Source: CAZAAW01 sp964483325 (GTDB taxonomy: Bacteria > Pseudomonadota > Alphaproteobacteria > Rhizobiales > Kaistiaceae). From it: DNA of 64,000 nucleotides. A program made the translations under genes and the position numbers. A model generated the notes under the pieces. That model saw only the letters and a program-made list of their open reading frames with translations. It was not told the origin of the DNA and did no database searches. The DNA lies in contig CAZAAW010000010.1 in the NCBI GenBank assembly GCA_964483325.1, positions 36,023 through 100,022 of the forward strand. Direction: 5' to 3'. Below, in pieces: positions 47,728 through 55,942 of this stretch; position 1 is the first letter of the stretch; each line of letters starts with the position of its first letter.

Positions 47728-49671
47728 TCACCGGTGGGCGGCCGCTTCGCGGCGGCGGCCGAGGTAGCGGGCGAGGCGAACGCGCCGCCACACTGCCGCG
47801 AGAATGCCGATCACGATGACGATGCCCGGGATCAGGAGGATGTTGAAGAGTTGCAGCTTCGTCTGCAGCGCGTCGATGTCCTGGCGCAGGGCGGCGCGCA
47901 CGTCGCGCTGCTGCTGGCGCAGCGACAGCATGCGCTGGTTGGCCTCGGCAATCGCCTTCTCCTGGTCGGCGGTCAGCGCCGCGATGTTCTCGGCCGCACC
48001 GGCATTGTTGGCCGGACCCGGCTGCTGCAGGCGGGCCAGCTGCTCCTGAATCTGCTGCAGCTCGTTGGTGAGGCGCTGGTCGGTGTCGCGATACTTCTCC
48101 TGCGCCGCCGCCTCCATCTCGTTGATGAGGGTGAAGGGACGGTTGGAGAGGCCGCGGCCGCGCAGGCCGAGAAGGGCGTTGCCGTTCGTCAGGTTCTCCA
48201 TGACGTTGATGACGAAGTCGGCATTGCCGCTGTCCGGCGCGCCGCCGCCGGAGGCGACGAAGCGGTTCACCAGCATGTCGACGTCGGCAACGACGACCAC
48301 GTTGATCGGCCCCTGCGATTCCGTCAGCGGCTCGGCCGGCGGCGTCGGCGGCTGCGGGTTCTGGTCCGGCGGGGCGTTGGGATCGGGCGGCGGCGGACCG
48401 TTCGGGAACGCTGTCTTGACCGGCCCGGTGACGCGCGCCGCGAGCGTGTAGACCTGGCCCGACGCCTTGAACTGGTCGAGGAGGTCGTTGAAGAAGGGCT
48501 GCGTCACGATCAGCTTCTCGTCGAACAGCATGCTGTTCGGCGAGGTATGGATCAGCGGCGTCATCGTCGTGGTGGCACCCGGCATGGAGTGGAGCTCGCC
48601 GGCGCTGATCATGCGGATGAGGTCGAGCGGACCGGTGACCGGGTCCTCCAGGTTGAGGCTGCCGGCCGCCTTCGATGCCACCAGCCAGGGCAGGTAGTCG
48701 CCGCTGACGCGGCGGCCATCGGGCGTCTGCGCGACGACCGGCTGCGCCATGACGCGATCGCCGACGACCTTTTCCGGCGTCATCTCGATGCCCCAGGCAT
48801 CGGTCAGCGGCTTCAGGTCCGAGGCCGGGTTCTGCGGCACGGCCGGGTTGCTGAAGCTCGGCTGCGAATATTGCGCCAGCGGGTCGATGAAGATCGCCGC
48901 CGGCTTGCCGGACAGCACGAACTGGTCGATCGCGTAGCGCGCCTGATCCTTCAGGATGTAGGGGTGCACGACCATGATCGCATCGATGTCGGCAGGCACC
49001 GCCTTCATGTCGACCGGCAGCGACCGCAGCTCGAAATTCTCGCTCAGCGCCTCGATCAGCGCCGACGGCTGGCGCCCCTGCTGGCGGTCGCCGAAAAGGC
49101 CGAGGCCGTCGACGATGCCGAGCTTCGGCTCCGAGGCGCGCGACAGGCGGAACACCACGCGCGTCAGGTCATATTCGAGGAACGCCTCGCGGCCGGGATT
49201 GAGCAGCTTGATCGTCTCGAGCTGGTCGACCGAATTGGTGCCGACGAGGCCGAAATAGCCGAGCTCGCCCTGGCGGTTGAGATTGGCGCCCTGCAGGCCG
49301 TAGCTGATGGCCCTGTCCTCCTCGGGAGAGAAGGGCAGCGGGTTGACGTGATCGAGGGTGATCTTGCCATGCGACAGCTGCTGATAGGTGCGCAGCAGCT
49401 CGTTGACGCGGTCGGCATAGACACGCAGCTGCGGCACGTTGTCGACCAGCGCCGTCGACTCGTAGAAGTGCAGCGTGATCGGCTCGGGGATGGCGTCGAG
49501 CACGGCGATCGTCGCCGGCGTCACAGTGAAGAGATGCTGTTCGGTGAGGTCGAGGCGCTGCGAGCGCAGCGTCAGCGACGCGATCAGGTTGATGGCGAAG
49601 AAGAGGACGATGGCGAGGACAATCGCCAGGACCGCAATGGTCGTCCGGTTGGCTCTCTGAAGACCGAACAT
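47728..49671 (-). CDS. GldG-like ABC-associated membrane protein
   Basis: 647 residues. An N-terminal helix (TIAVLAIVLAIVLFFAINLI), then a large periplasmic domain of the GldG/auxiliary ABC type (LTEQHLFTVTPATIAVLDAI, YQQLSHGKITLDHVNPLPFS, AIMVVHPYILKDQARYAIDQ), a Pro-rich insert (about 410-435), a coiled coil near 545-610 (TDQRLTNELQQIQEQLARL, QANQRM-like) and a C-terminal helix. It lies 4 bases from the permease. Gliding is not implied; these genes are widespread in non-gliding proteobacteria. Confidence 0.85.
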   Translation of the reverse strand: MFGLQRANRTTIAVLAIVLAIVLFFAINLIASLTLRSQRLDLTEQHLFTVTPATIAVLDAIPEPITLHFYESTALVDNVPQLRVYADRVNELLRTYQQLSHGKITLDHVNPLPFSPEEDRAISYGLQGANLNRQGELGYFGLVGTNSVDQLETIKLLNPGREAFLEYDLTRVVFRLSRASEPKLGIVDGLGLFGDRQQGRQPSALIEALSENFELRSLPVDMKAVPADIDAIMVVHPYILKDQARYAIDQFVLSGKPAAIFIDPLAQYSQPSFSNPAVPQNPASDLKPLTDAWGIEMTPEKVVGDRVMAQPVVAQTPDGRRVSGDYLPWLVASKAAGSLNLEDPVTGPLDLIRMISAGELHSMPGATTTMTPLIHTSPNSMLFDEKLIVTQPFFNDLLDQFKASGQVYTLAARVTGPVKTAFPNGPPPPDPNAPPDQNPQPPTPPAEPLTESQGPINVVVVADVDMLVNRFVASGGGAPDSGNADFVINVMENLTNGNALLGLRGRGLSNRPFTLINEMEAAAQEKYRDTDQRLTNELQQIQEQLARLQQPGPANNAGAAENIAALTADQEKAIAEANQRMLSLRQQQRDVRAALRQDIDALQTKLQLFNILLIPGIVIVIGILAAVWRRVRLARYLGRRREAAAHR

Positions 49672-49675
49672 GCCG

Positions 49676-50407
49676 TTACGCCTTCTTCAGCTCGACGAGC
49701 TGCCGATTGATGAACAGGAACAGGATGATCAGCGACAGGAAGAAGATCACCGTGCGGAGGTCGAGGACGCCCTCGGTGATCGTCTCGAAATGGGTGAGGA
49801 AGGAGAACGAGGCGATCAGGTCGACGAGATAGTCCGGCGCCCAGCCCTGGAAGAGGCCGGTGACGATCGACAGGCCGCTGACCAGCAGCAGGAAGCCGCC
49901 GACGACGCTGAGCACGAAGGCGATCACCTGGCTCTTGGTCATCGCCGAGACGCAGGATGTCAGCGCCAGGAAAGCGCCGGCCATCAGGAACGAGCCGACA
50001 TAGGAGGCGATGATGACGCCATTGTCGGGGTCGCCGAGGTAATTGACGGTCCACCAGATCGGGAAGGTCAGCGCCAGCGCGATGCCGGTGAAGATCCAGG
50101 CGGCGACGAACTTGCCGAGCACCGCCTGCCACACCGTGACCGGCAGCGTCATCAACAGCTCCATCGAACCGGTGCGGCGCTCTTCCGCCCAGAGGCGCAT
50201 GCCGACCGCCGGGATCAGCACCAGGAACAGCCAGGTGTGGAAGGCGAAGAAGGAGGTCAGGTCGGCCTGCCGACGCTCCATGAAGCCGCCGAAGAAGAAC
50301 GGGATCGCCCCCGCGGCGGCCAGGAACACGACCATGAAAACATAGGCGAGCGGCGTGGAGAAATAGGCCCCCAGCTCACGTCGCACGATTGTCAGAAAAG
50401 CGCGCAT
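49676..50407 (-). CDS. ABC-2 type permease (GldF-like)
   Basis: 243 residues with six membrane helices (for example LAYVFMVVFLAAAGAIPFFF, TWLFLVLIPAVGMRLWAEE). RRTGSMELLMTLPVTVWQAV is the ABC-2 permease signature after the third helix. Partner of the adjacent ATPase and of the GldG-like and DUF4340 proteins. Substrate unknown. Confidence 0.88.
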   Translation of the reverse strand: MRAFLTIVRRELGAYFSTPLAYVFMVVFLAAAGAIPFFFGGFMERRQADLTSFFAFHTWLFLVLIPAVGMRLWAEERRTGSMELLMTLPVTVWQAVLGKFVAAWIFTGIALALTFPIWWTVNYLGDPDNGVIIASYVGSFLMAGAFLALTSCVSAMTKSQVIAFVLSVVGGFLLLVSGLSIVTGLFQGWAPDYLVDLIASFSFLTHFETITEGVLDLRTVIFFLSLIILFLFINRQLVELKKA

Positions 50408-50436
50408 GCGCCTACGCTCCCCAGCGGTCTGCTTGC

Positions 50437-51384
50437 TTACGCGTTGGTCGTGGTGACGGCGCGGAAGACGTCGTCGAGCTTGCCCAGCTCGGAGTGGATT
50501 TCGGCGGCCTCGATGCCGGTCTGGCGCAGCTTGCCGCCGACCACGTCGGCGACGAAGCGGCCGCTCTTGGCGATGGCGAGCAGCGTGACATAGCCGTCGG
50601 CCGTGGCGCGGCGCTCGACGGCCGAGACCTCGGGCAGCGCCTTGAGCAGGTCGATGGTGCGCTGCGCATCGGCCTCGCGCACCCGCACCGACACCGCATT
50701 GTGCTCGCGGGCGCGGCTGTGCAGCTGCTCCGGCGTGCCGTCGCTGACGATGCTGCCATGGTCGATGATGATCGCCCGATCGCAGACGGCGTCCACTTCC
50801 TCCAGGATGTGGGTCGAGATGATGATCGCCTTGCTGTCGCCCATGGAGCGGATCAGCTCGCGCACGTCGTGCTTCTGGTTCGGGTCGAGGCCGTCGGTCG
50901 GCTCGTCGAGGATGAGGACGTCCGGGTCGTGCAGAATGGCCTGGGCCAGACCGACGCGGCGCCGGAAGCCTTTCGACAGCGTCTCGATGCGGCGGTTCAG
51001 GACCTCCTCGAGGCCCATGCGCTCGATGACGTCGGCGATGCGCTGCCGGCGGCGGCTGCCGGTGATGCCGCGGACCGAGGCGATGAAGCCGAGAAAGCCC
51101 TCCGGCGTCATGTCGCCGTAGAGCGGGGCGCCTTCCGGCAGGTAGCCGAGGCGGCTTTTCGCCTCCACCGGGCGGGTGCGGATATCCTCGCCGCAGACGA
51201 TGGCGGTACCGGCCGTTGCCGGCAGGTAACCCGTGATGATTTTCATGGAGGTCGACTTGCCGGCACCGTTGGGACCGAGAAAGCCGAGGACTTCACCGCG
51301 ATCAACGGTGAAGCTGATGTCGTTCACCGCAAGCACCGAGCCGAAGCGCTTCCGCAGCGACTGGACTTCAATCAAAGGCGCCAT
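50437..51384 (-). CDS. ABC transporter ATP-binding protein (GldA-like)
   Basis: 315 residues. Walker A GPNGAGKSTSMKIITG, signature TLSKGFRRRVGLAQAILHDP, Walker B DVLILDEPTDGLDP, H-loop AIIISTHILEEVDAV. The C-terminal extension (SVRVREADAQRTIDLLKALP) is typical of the GldA group. Start ATG at 51382-51384 chosen (MAPLIEVQSLRKRFG); first gene of the operon. Confidence 0.92.
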   Translation of the reverse strand: MAPLIEVQSLRKRFGSVLAVNDISFTVDRGEVLGFLGPNGAGKSTSMKIITGYLPATAGTAIVCGEDIRTRPVEAKSRLGYLPEGAPLYGDMTPEGFLGFIASVRGITGSRRRQRIADVIERMGLEEVLNRRIETLSKGFRRRVGLAQAILHDPDVLILDEPTDGLDPNQKHDVRELIRSMGDSKAIIISTHILEEVDAVCDRAIIIDHGSIVSDGTPEQLHSRAREHNAVSVRVREADAQRTIDLLKALPEVSAVERRATADGYVTLLAIAKSGRFVADVVGGKLRQTGIEAAEIHSELGKLDDVFRAVTTTNA

Positions 51385-51548
51385 GGACGTTTCCGGAATT
51401 CCATTATGTCCCGCCTGACGGGTCGAGCCGTAAGGGCGGCCATCCGTAGGGGGATTGCCGCCGGATGACAAGTGAAATGCTTGTTAGGAAATCGGGGACG
51501 GCGGGATAGACAGCCGGAAAACCCCGTCGAAAAGCCGGCTGCCGTCTC

Positions 51549-51576
51549 GATTGCAGCGCCGGTCAGCGCTGCAATC
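51549..51576. terminator. Hairpin over the stop of pentapeptide protein copy 2
   Basis: GATTGCAGCGC (51549-51559), 6-base loop with the stop codon, GCGCTGCAATC (51566-51576): perfect 11-bp stem without T-run. Confidence 0.5.
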
Positions 51577-53077
51577 CGATGGCGTTCTCGAACTTGGCGC
51601 CCTGGCGCTGTTCGACCGGCAGGAGGGCCTGCGTCAAGCGTGTGCCGCTGAAATCGGCACCGGTCAGCGTGGCGCCGCGAAGGTCGGCGCCGATCAGGTC
51701 GGAGCCAACGAGATTGGCGTTGGTCAGGTTGGCGTCGCTGAAATTTGCCTTGGCAAGCAGCGCCTGGATCATCGTCACGTCGGAGAGGTCGGCGCGGCGC
51801 AGCAGCGCCTCCTGCAGCCAGGTGCCGCCGAGATTGGCGCCCTTCATGCTGGCGCTGGAAAGCCTGACCCGGCTCATGTCCACGGCCACGACGCGGGCGC
51901 CTTCCAGGTTGACCCGCGTCATTTCCGCTTCCTGCATGCGGCTGTGGCTGAGATCGGCGCTGCTGAGATTGGCGGCATCGAGAACGGCGCCGTAGAAGAG
52001 CGCCTTGGTGGCGTTGACGCCGGTCAGGTTGGCCTGGCGCAGGTTGGCGCGGTTGAGGTTGGCGCCCGACAGGTTGGCGCCCGACAGATCCGCCTTGATG
52101 AGAATGGCGCCGTGCAGGTTCGCCCCTGACAGATTGGCGCCGGCAAGATTGGCGCCGGTCAGGTCCTGGCGCTTCAGGTCGATGCCGGAAAGGTCGCAGC
52201 CGGGGCAGTCCAGCGCCTTCTGCCGGCGCTGCTCCATCTCCGTCTGCGGCGTGTCGGCGGTCTGCAGCGCGGCAAGGCGTTCGGCCCGGTCGGCAATCGG
52301 CTGGACCAGGGTCTGCTCGAAGCGCGTGTCGCTGCGGAAAAGACCCTGCACCGCCTCATTGGTGCGCGGGTCGATGCCATACTGGCCGGCCTTGCGGTAG
52401 TGATGCGCCTCCAGCATCACCTGCTCGCGGCCGTCGTCGATCAGCTTGGTGCAGCGCTCCTTGAGATAGCGATTGGCGATCGGCGTCTCGCCTTCCACCT
52501 TGGGCAGCAATTCGCAGGTCCAGCCGTCCGGATCAAAGCGGCCCATAAGGAAATTGCGCAGCGCCACGGCGCGCATGCGCTCCTCGGTCGACACGCGCGG
52601 ATCGGTTACGGCGCGGATGCCGACGAGAAAGCCATCATCGTCGAAGAGGGCCGAGGTGATGACCGGGATGATGTAGAGCTTGGTGCCGGCATTGGCCTCG
52701 ATCATGGTGGTCTGATTGTAGGCGCGGGCCCAGTATTCCAGCTCGTCGTCGTAGCGGAACTCGACCTCGTGCAGGCCGGTGCCCGGCTCCTTCGGGCAAT
52801 CCGCGAAGGCGGTCCAGCCGGCGATGAGCCTGGCCGGCGGCCCGCCATTGGTGCCGCAGGCGTATTCGATGAACGCCGCCGGATCGAGCTCGCGCGCATT
52901 GGTGCCGAGTTTCAGGCTCCAGAAATCGGCCGGCTTGGGCTCGCTCGCCGAAGCCGTCTGCGCCGCCGGGGCCGGCTCCTGGGCCGCCGCCTGGGCCATT
53001 GCGACGCCGGCAAAGCCGAGGGCGAGCGCCGCAAGCACGGCAAGGCGGGAGCGACCAAATGCGGATGGACGATGCAT
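51563..53077 (-). CDS. Exported six-Cys pentapeptide-repeat protein, copy 2
   Basis: 504 residues. Signal peptide ends near residue 33 (AQAAAQ). The N-terminal domain matches copy 1 (15681-17129): YACGTNGGPPARLIAGWTAF, LHEVEFRYDDELEYWARAYN, VITSALFDDDGF and TDPRVSTEERMRA. Pentapeptide repeats run from about residue 300 to 490 (LTGANLAGANLSGANLHGA). The six Cys keep their places: C74, C94, C188, C209 and CxxC C291-C294. It diverges from cytochrome c copy 2 and sits beside two PQQ-ADHs, as copy 1 sits beside ADH1. Likely periplasmic; function unknown, a structural or metal-delivery partner is conceivable. Confidence 0.85.
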   Translation of the reverse strand: MHRPSAFGRSRLAVLAALALGFAGVAMAQAAAQEPAPAAQTASASEPKPADFWSLKLGTNARELDPAAFIEYACGTNGGPPARLIAGWTAFADCPKEPGTGLHEVEFRYDDELEYWARAYNQTTMIEANAGTKLYIIPVITSALFDDDGFLVGIRAVTDPRVSTEERMRAVALRNFLMGRFDPDGWTCELLPKVEGETPIANRYLKERCTKLIDDGREQVMLEAHHYRKAGQYGIDPRTNEAVQGLFRSDTRFEQTLVQPIADRAERLAALQTADTPQTEMEQRRQKALDCPGCDLSGIDLKRQDLTGANLAGANLSGANLHGAILIKADLSGANLSGANLNRANLRQANLTGVNATKALFYGAVLDAANLSSADLSHSRMQEAEMTRVNLEGARVVAVDMSRVRLSSASMKGANLGGTWLQEALLRRADLSDVTMIQALLAKANFSDANLTNANLVGSDLIGADLRGATLTGADFSGTRLTQALLPVEQRQGAKFENAIGLQR

Positions 53078-53242
53078 CCTGCGACCCTATCTGGAGAGAT
53101 CCGAAAAGTTATGGCGAAGCCATTGTCTTTCAAGAGCGCAGGAGCCGCAACCTGAGCTTGGCCGAGATTGAGAGGCGGGTGAGGCGATGGTAGCTTCCGG
53201 GCGCTCTGCGGCGACAGCGGACAAAGGAGAGGGAAACTACCT

Positions 53243-53896
53243 ATGAAATCAGGCTTCAATCGCACCGCGAACTTGAGCGGCCGGAAAGCCGGCGTGCTCG
53301 GTCTGGCGGTCTCGCTCGGCCTATTGACCCTGGCCGGAGGTCCAGCCGTGCTGACGTCGCAGCTGGCCGTGGCACAGGACAATGCGCCGGCCGCGGCCGC
53401 ACCGGATGCGGCGCAGTTCGACGAGAAGGTCGTCGCGCAGGGCTTCCGCATCTGGAAGACCAAGGTTGCCTGCAACGAATGCCATGGCTGGTCCGGCAAC
53501 GGCATCCCGGACAATCCGCGCCAGCCGGTCGGCGCCAATCTGCGCGAGACGCAGCTCGACCACGCCCAGCTCGTCGAGGTGATCAAATGCGGGCGGCCCG
53601 GGACCGGCATGCCGCATTTCGACCAGCGCGCCTACAAGGACGACCGCTGCTACGGCGTGACCGAAGCCGACCTCGGCGATCAGACGCCGCCCGGCTGGGG
53701 CACCTCGCTGATCCCGCGCGAGATCGAGGCTGTGGCAACCTATGTCGAGGCGAAGATGAAGGGCAGAGGCCCCTTCACCGATGCCGAGTGCCAGGAATAT
53801 TACGGCGAGGGCGCCGAGATCTGCGCCAAGTTCCAGCTGAACCGCGGCGCTGCGCCGCCCCTCAACCATGCCCCTCCGGGCGGAGCGCCGCACTGA
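53243..53896 (+). CDS. Periplasmic c-type cytochrome paired with ADH2/ADH3
   Basis: 217 residues. A signal peptide ends near residue 45 (LAVAQ). Heme motif CNECH (C77-H81), axial Met123 in CGRPGTGMPHFD, extra Cys C116 and C136 in DDRCYG. Closely related to the cytochrome at 19083-19565 but with a C-terminal extension carrying two more Cys (TDAECQEYYGEGAEICAKF). Probable electron acceptor of the convergent PQQ-ADHs. A strong terminator follows. Confidence 0.88.
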   Translation: MKSGFNRTANLSGRKAGVLGLAVSLGLLTLAGGPAVLTSQLAVAQDNAPAAAAPDAAQFDEKVVAQGFRIWKTKVACNECHGWSGNGIPDNPRQPVGANLRETQLDHAQLVEVIKCGRPGTGMPHFDQRAYKDDRCYGVTEADLGDQTPPGWGTSLIPREIEAVATYVEAKMKGRGPFTDAECQEYYGEGAEICAKFQLNRGAAPPLNHAPPGGAPH

Positions 53897-53928
53897 TCGG
53901 CAGCTTCGGCCAATAGCCGGAAAATCGA

Positions 53929-53961
53929 AGGGGAGCGGCCTCGCGGCCGCTCCCCTCTTTT
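53929..53961 (+). terminator. Rho-independent terminator after cytochrome c copy 2
   Basis: AGGGGAGCGGCC (53929-53940), TCGC, GGCCGCTCCCCT (53945-53956), then CTTTTG. It may also end the convergent ADH2 transcript. Confidence 0.88.
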
Positions 53962-53979
53962 GTCGGCCTTCTTCGCCCG

Positions 53980-55752
53980 TCAGAGCGTGAAGACGTAGAG
54001 CATGGCGCCTTCGCGCATGTAGTCGAGGTTCGGCTTGGCGTCGGTCGGAGCCGCCGTGCCGCCGGCAACGATGGCGATATACTGCTTGTCGCCGATGGCG
54101 AAGGAGATCGGCGGCGCCTTCAGCGAGATGCCGGTGTTGAACGCCCACAGCTCGTCGAGCGTCTCGTCGTTATAGGCGGCAATGTTGCCGTCGAGATTGC
54201 CGGTGAAGATCAGGCCACCGCCGGTCGCCAGCACACCCGAGAGGTTGTGATAGGGCAGGGGATGGAAGACCTTCTGCTGGCCGGTCGACACGTCGAAGGA
54301 CGCGATCATGCCCGACGGCGCCGTGAAGGGCGACGTTCCGCCGAGGAAGTTCTGGTTGACGCCCTTCGGGTTGCCGCCTTCCGCCGACATCGGCTCTTCC
54401 GGCTGCACGTGGATGTCGAGGCAGCCATTGCCGCCGGCGATGTAGGCAGTCTTGGTGTCCGGGTTGTAGGCCGGAGGCTGCCAGCGGACGCCGCCGACCG
54501 TGGTCGGGCAAACTTCGACATCGGTATTGGCGCGGCTCGGGCGGACGGCCGCGTTGTAGGTCTGGACCTCGAGGTTGGGATCGTACTCGACCGGCTTGCC
54601 GGTCTTCGGATCGATGCCGGCGGTCCAGGTGACTTCCGAGACGAACGGCGCGGCGCTGATGAACGAGCCGTTGGTCCGGTCGAGCTGGTAGTAGAAGCCG
54701 TTGCGCGCGAAATGGGTGACCATCTTGCGCGTCTCGCCGTTGAAGTCGGCGTCGATCAGCATGTGCACGCCGATCTCGTCGTAGTCGTAGGCGTCGTTCG
54801 GCGTGTACTGGAAGTACCACTTCATCTTGCCATCGTTGATGTCGAAGGCGATGGCGGAATTGGTGAAGAGGTTGTCGCCGGGCCGGAACTCGGGGTCGAA
54901 CATCGGCACCGGGTTGGCGGTGCCCCAGATGGTGACCTTCTGCTCCGGATCATAGGCGCCGGTCTGCCAGAGCGAACCGCCGCCGGTGTGCCAGGCATTG
55001 TGGTCGTCCTTCCAGGTCTCCGAGCCGGGCTCTCCGGGAGCCGGAACAGTATAGGTGCGCCACAGCTGCGAGCCGTCCTCGGCATTGAGGGCGGCGAGGT
55101 AGCCGCGGGTGCCCCAGTCGCCCTTCGACTGGCCGACGAGAATCTTGCCGTCGACCGCCAGCGGCGCGGCGGTGAAGCCTTCCGCAGCGTCGAACTCCCA
55201 ATTCTCCTCGGTGCCGCCGACCTGCTGGTCCCAGACGATCTCGCCGGTATCGGCGTCGACGGCAATGACACGGCCATCGATGAGGTTGGCGAAGACGCGG
55301 TTGCCGAAGGCGGCAATGCCGCGGGTGTAGAAGGCGGAGGCGCCTTCCTTTTCGACGGCCGGGTCGGCGACCCACTGGATCTTCGGCGTCTTGCCGTCGG
55401 TGATGTCGACCTTGTAGACGGTCCCCCAAGCGTCGTTGACATACATCATGCCGTCGATCACCAGCGGCGGGTTCTCAAGGCCCGCCGAGGTGGCGCCCCG
55501 GAGCGCCGTCGGGATCGGCATGGTGAAGGCGACATGCAGGCCGCCGATATTGTCCCGGGTGATCTCCTTCAGGCTGGAATAGCGGTGATTGGAGAAGTCA
55601 CCGAGCGGTGTCAGCCAGTTCTGCGGCTCGGCGCTGGCGTTCTCCAGCCTCTGCTGGGTGACCTCGGCCGACATGGCCGGCAAGGCGCAGACCGAAACGA
55701 GGAGCGCGCCGGCCAGGGTGGCCGTGCTCCGGACGTAGTTCCTTCCATCCAT
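53980..55752 (-). CDS. PQQ-dependent alcohol dehydrogenase, DxD type (ADH2)
   Basis: 590 residues with signal peptide (ends near residue 29, PAMSA). Very similar to ADH3 and less so to ADH1. Site residues by motif alignment: D212 (QSKGDWGTRG), N280 (GTANPVPMFDPE), D323 and D325 in AYDYDEIG. No vicinal Cys pair. The lanthanide-type DxD implies a rare-earth metal in the site. The ATG at 55750-55752 is preceded by a GGAG-containing leader; a longer frame reaching back to 55920 crosses the ADH3 terminator and is rejected. Confidence 0.88.
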   Translation of the reverse strand: MDGRNYVRSTATLAGALLVSVCALPAMSAEVTQQRLENASAEPQNWLTPLGDFSNHRYSSLKEITRDNIGGLHVAFTMPIPTALRGATSAGLENPPLVIDGMMYVNDAWGTVYKVDITDGKTPKIQWVADPAVEKEGASAFYTRGIAAFGNRVFANLIDGRVIAVDADTGEIVWDQQVGGTEENWEFDAAEGFTAAPLAVDGKILVGQSKGDWGTRGYLAALNAEDGSQLWRTYTVPAPGEPGSETWKDDHNAWHTGGGSLWQTGAYDPEQKVTIWGTANPVPMFDPEFRPGDNLFTNSAIAFDINDGKMKWYFQYTPNDAYDYDEIGVHMLIDADFNGETRKMVTHFARNGFYYQLDRTNGSFISAAPFVSEVTWTAGIDPKTGKPVEYDPNLEVQTYNAAVRPSRANTDVEVCPTTVGGVRWQPPAYNPDTKTAYIAGGNGCLDIHVQPEEPMSAEGGNPKGVNQNFLGGTSPFTAPSGMIASFDVSTGQQKVFHPLPYHNLSGVLATGGGLIFTGNLDGNIAAYNDETLDELWAFNTGISLKAPPISFAIGDKQYIAIVAGGTAAPTDAKPNLDYMREGAMLYVFTL

Positions 55753-55883
55753 TGTTATTTCTCCTGACTCCTCCCCCCTCTCCAGGGGTGAGTGTGGGGC
55801 AGCTGATCGACAGCAGAGCTGATCGTCAGCACGGCGATAATAGTCGCCGGCGGCCGGTTGCAAAACCTCAGTCAGGCGGATGG

Positions 55884-55917
55884 AAAAGAAAAAGGGAGCG
55901 GCCGGATGGCCGCTCCC
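55884..55917 (-). terminator. Rho-independent terminator after ADH3
   Basis: Minus strand GGGAGCGGCC, loop ATCC, GGCCGCTCCC, then TTTTTCTTTT. It separates ADH3 from ADH2, so each has its own transcript. Confidence 0.88.
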
Positions 55918-55942
55918 CAAGGAGCAGTCCCGTTTCTCGCGT

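Noticed and set aside
47563..49710. 715-codon plus-strand frame
   Set aside because: Antisense to the GldG-like gene; Arg/Asp/Val-rich composition typical of shadows.
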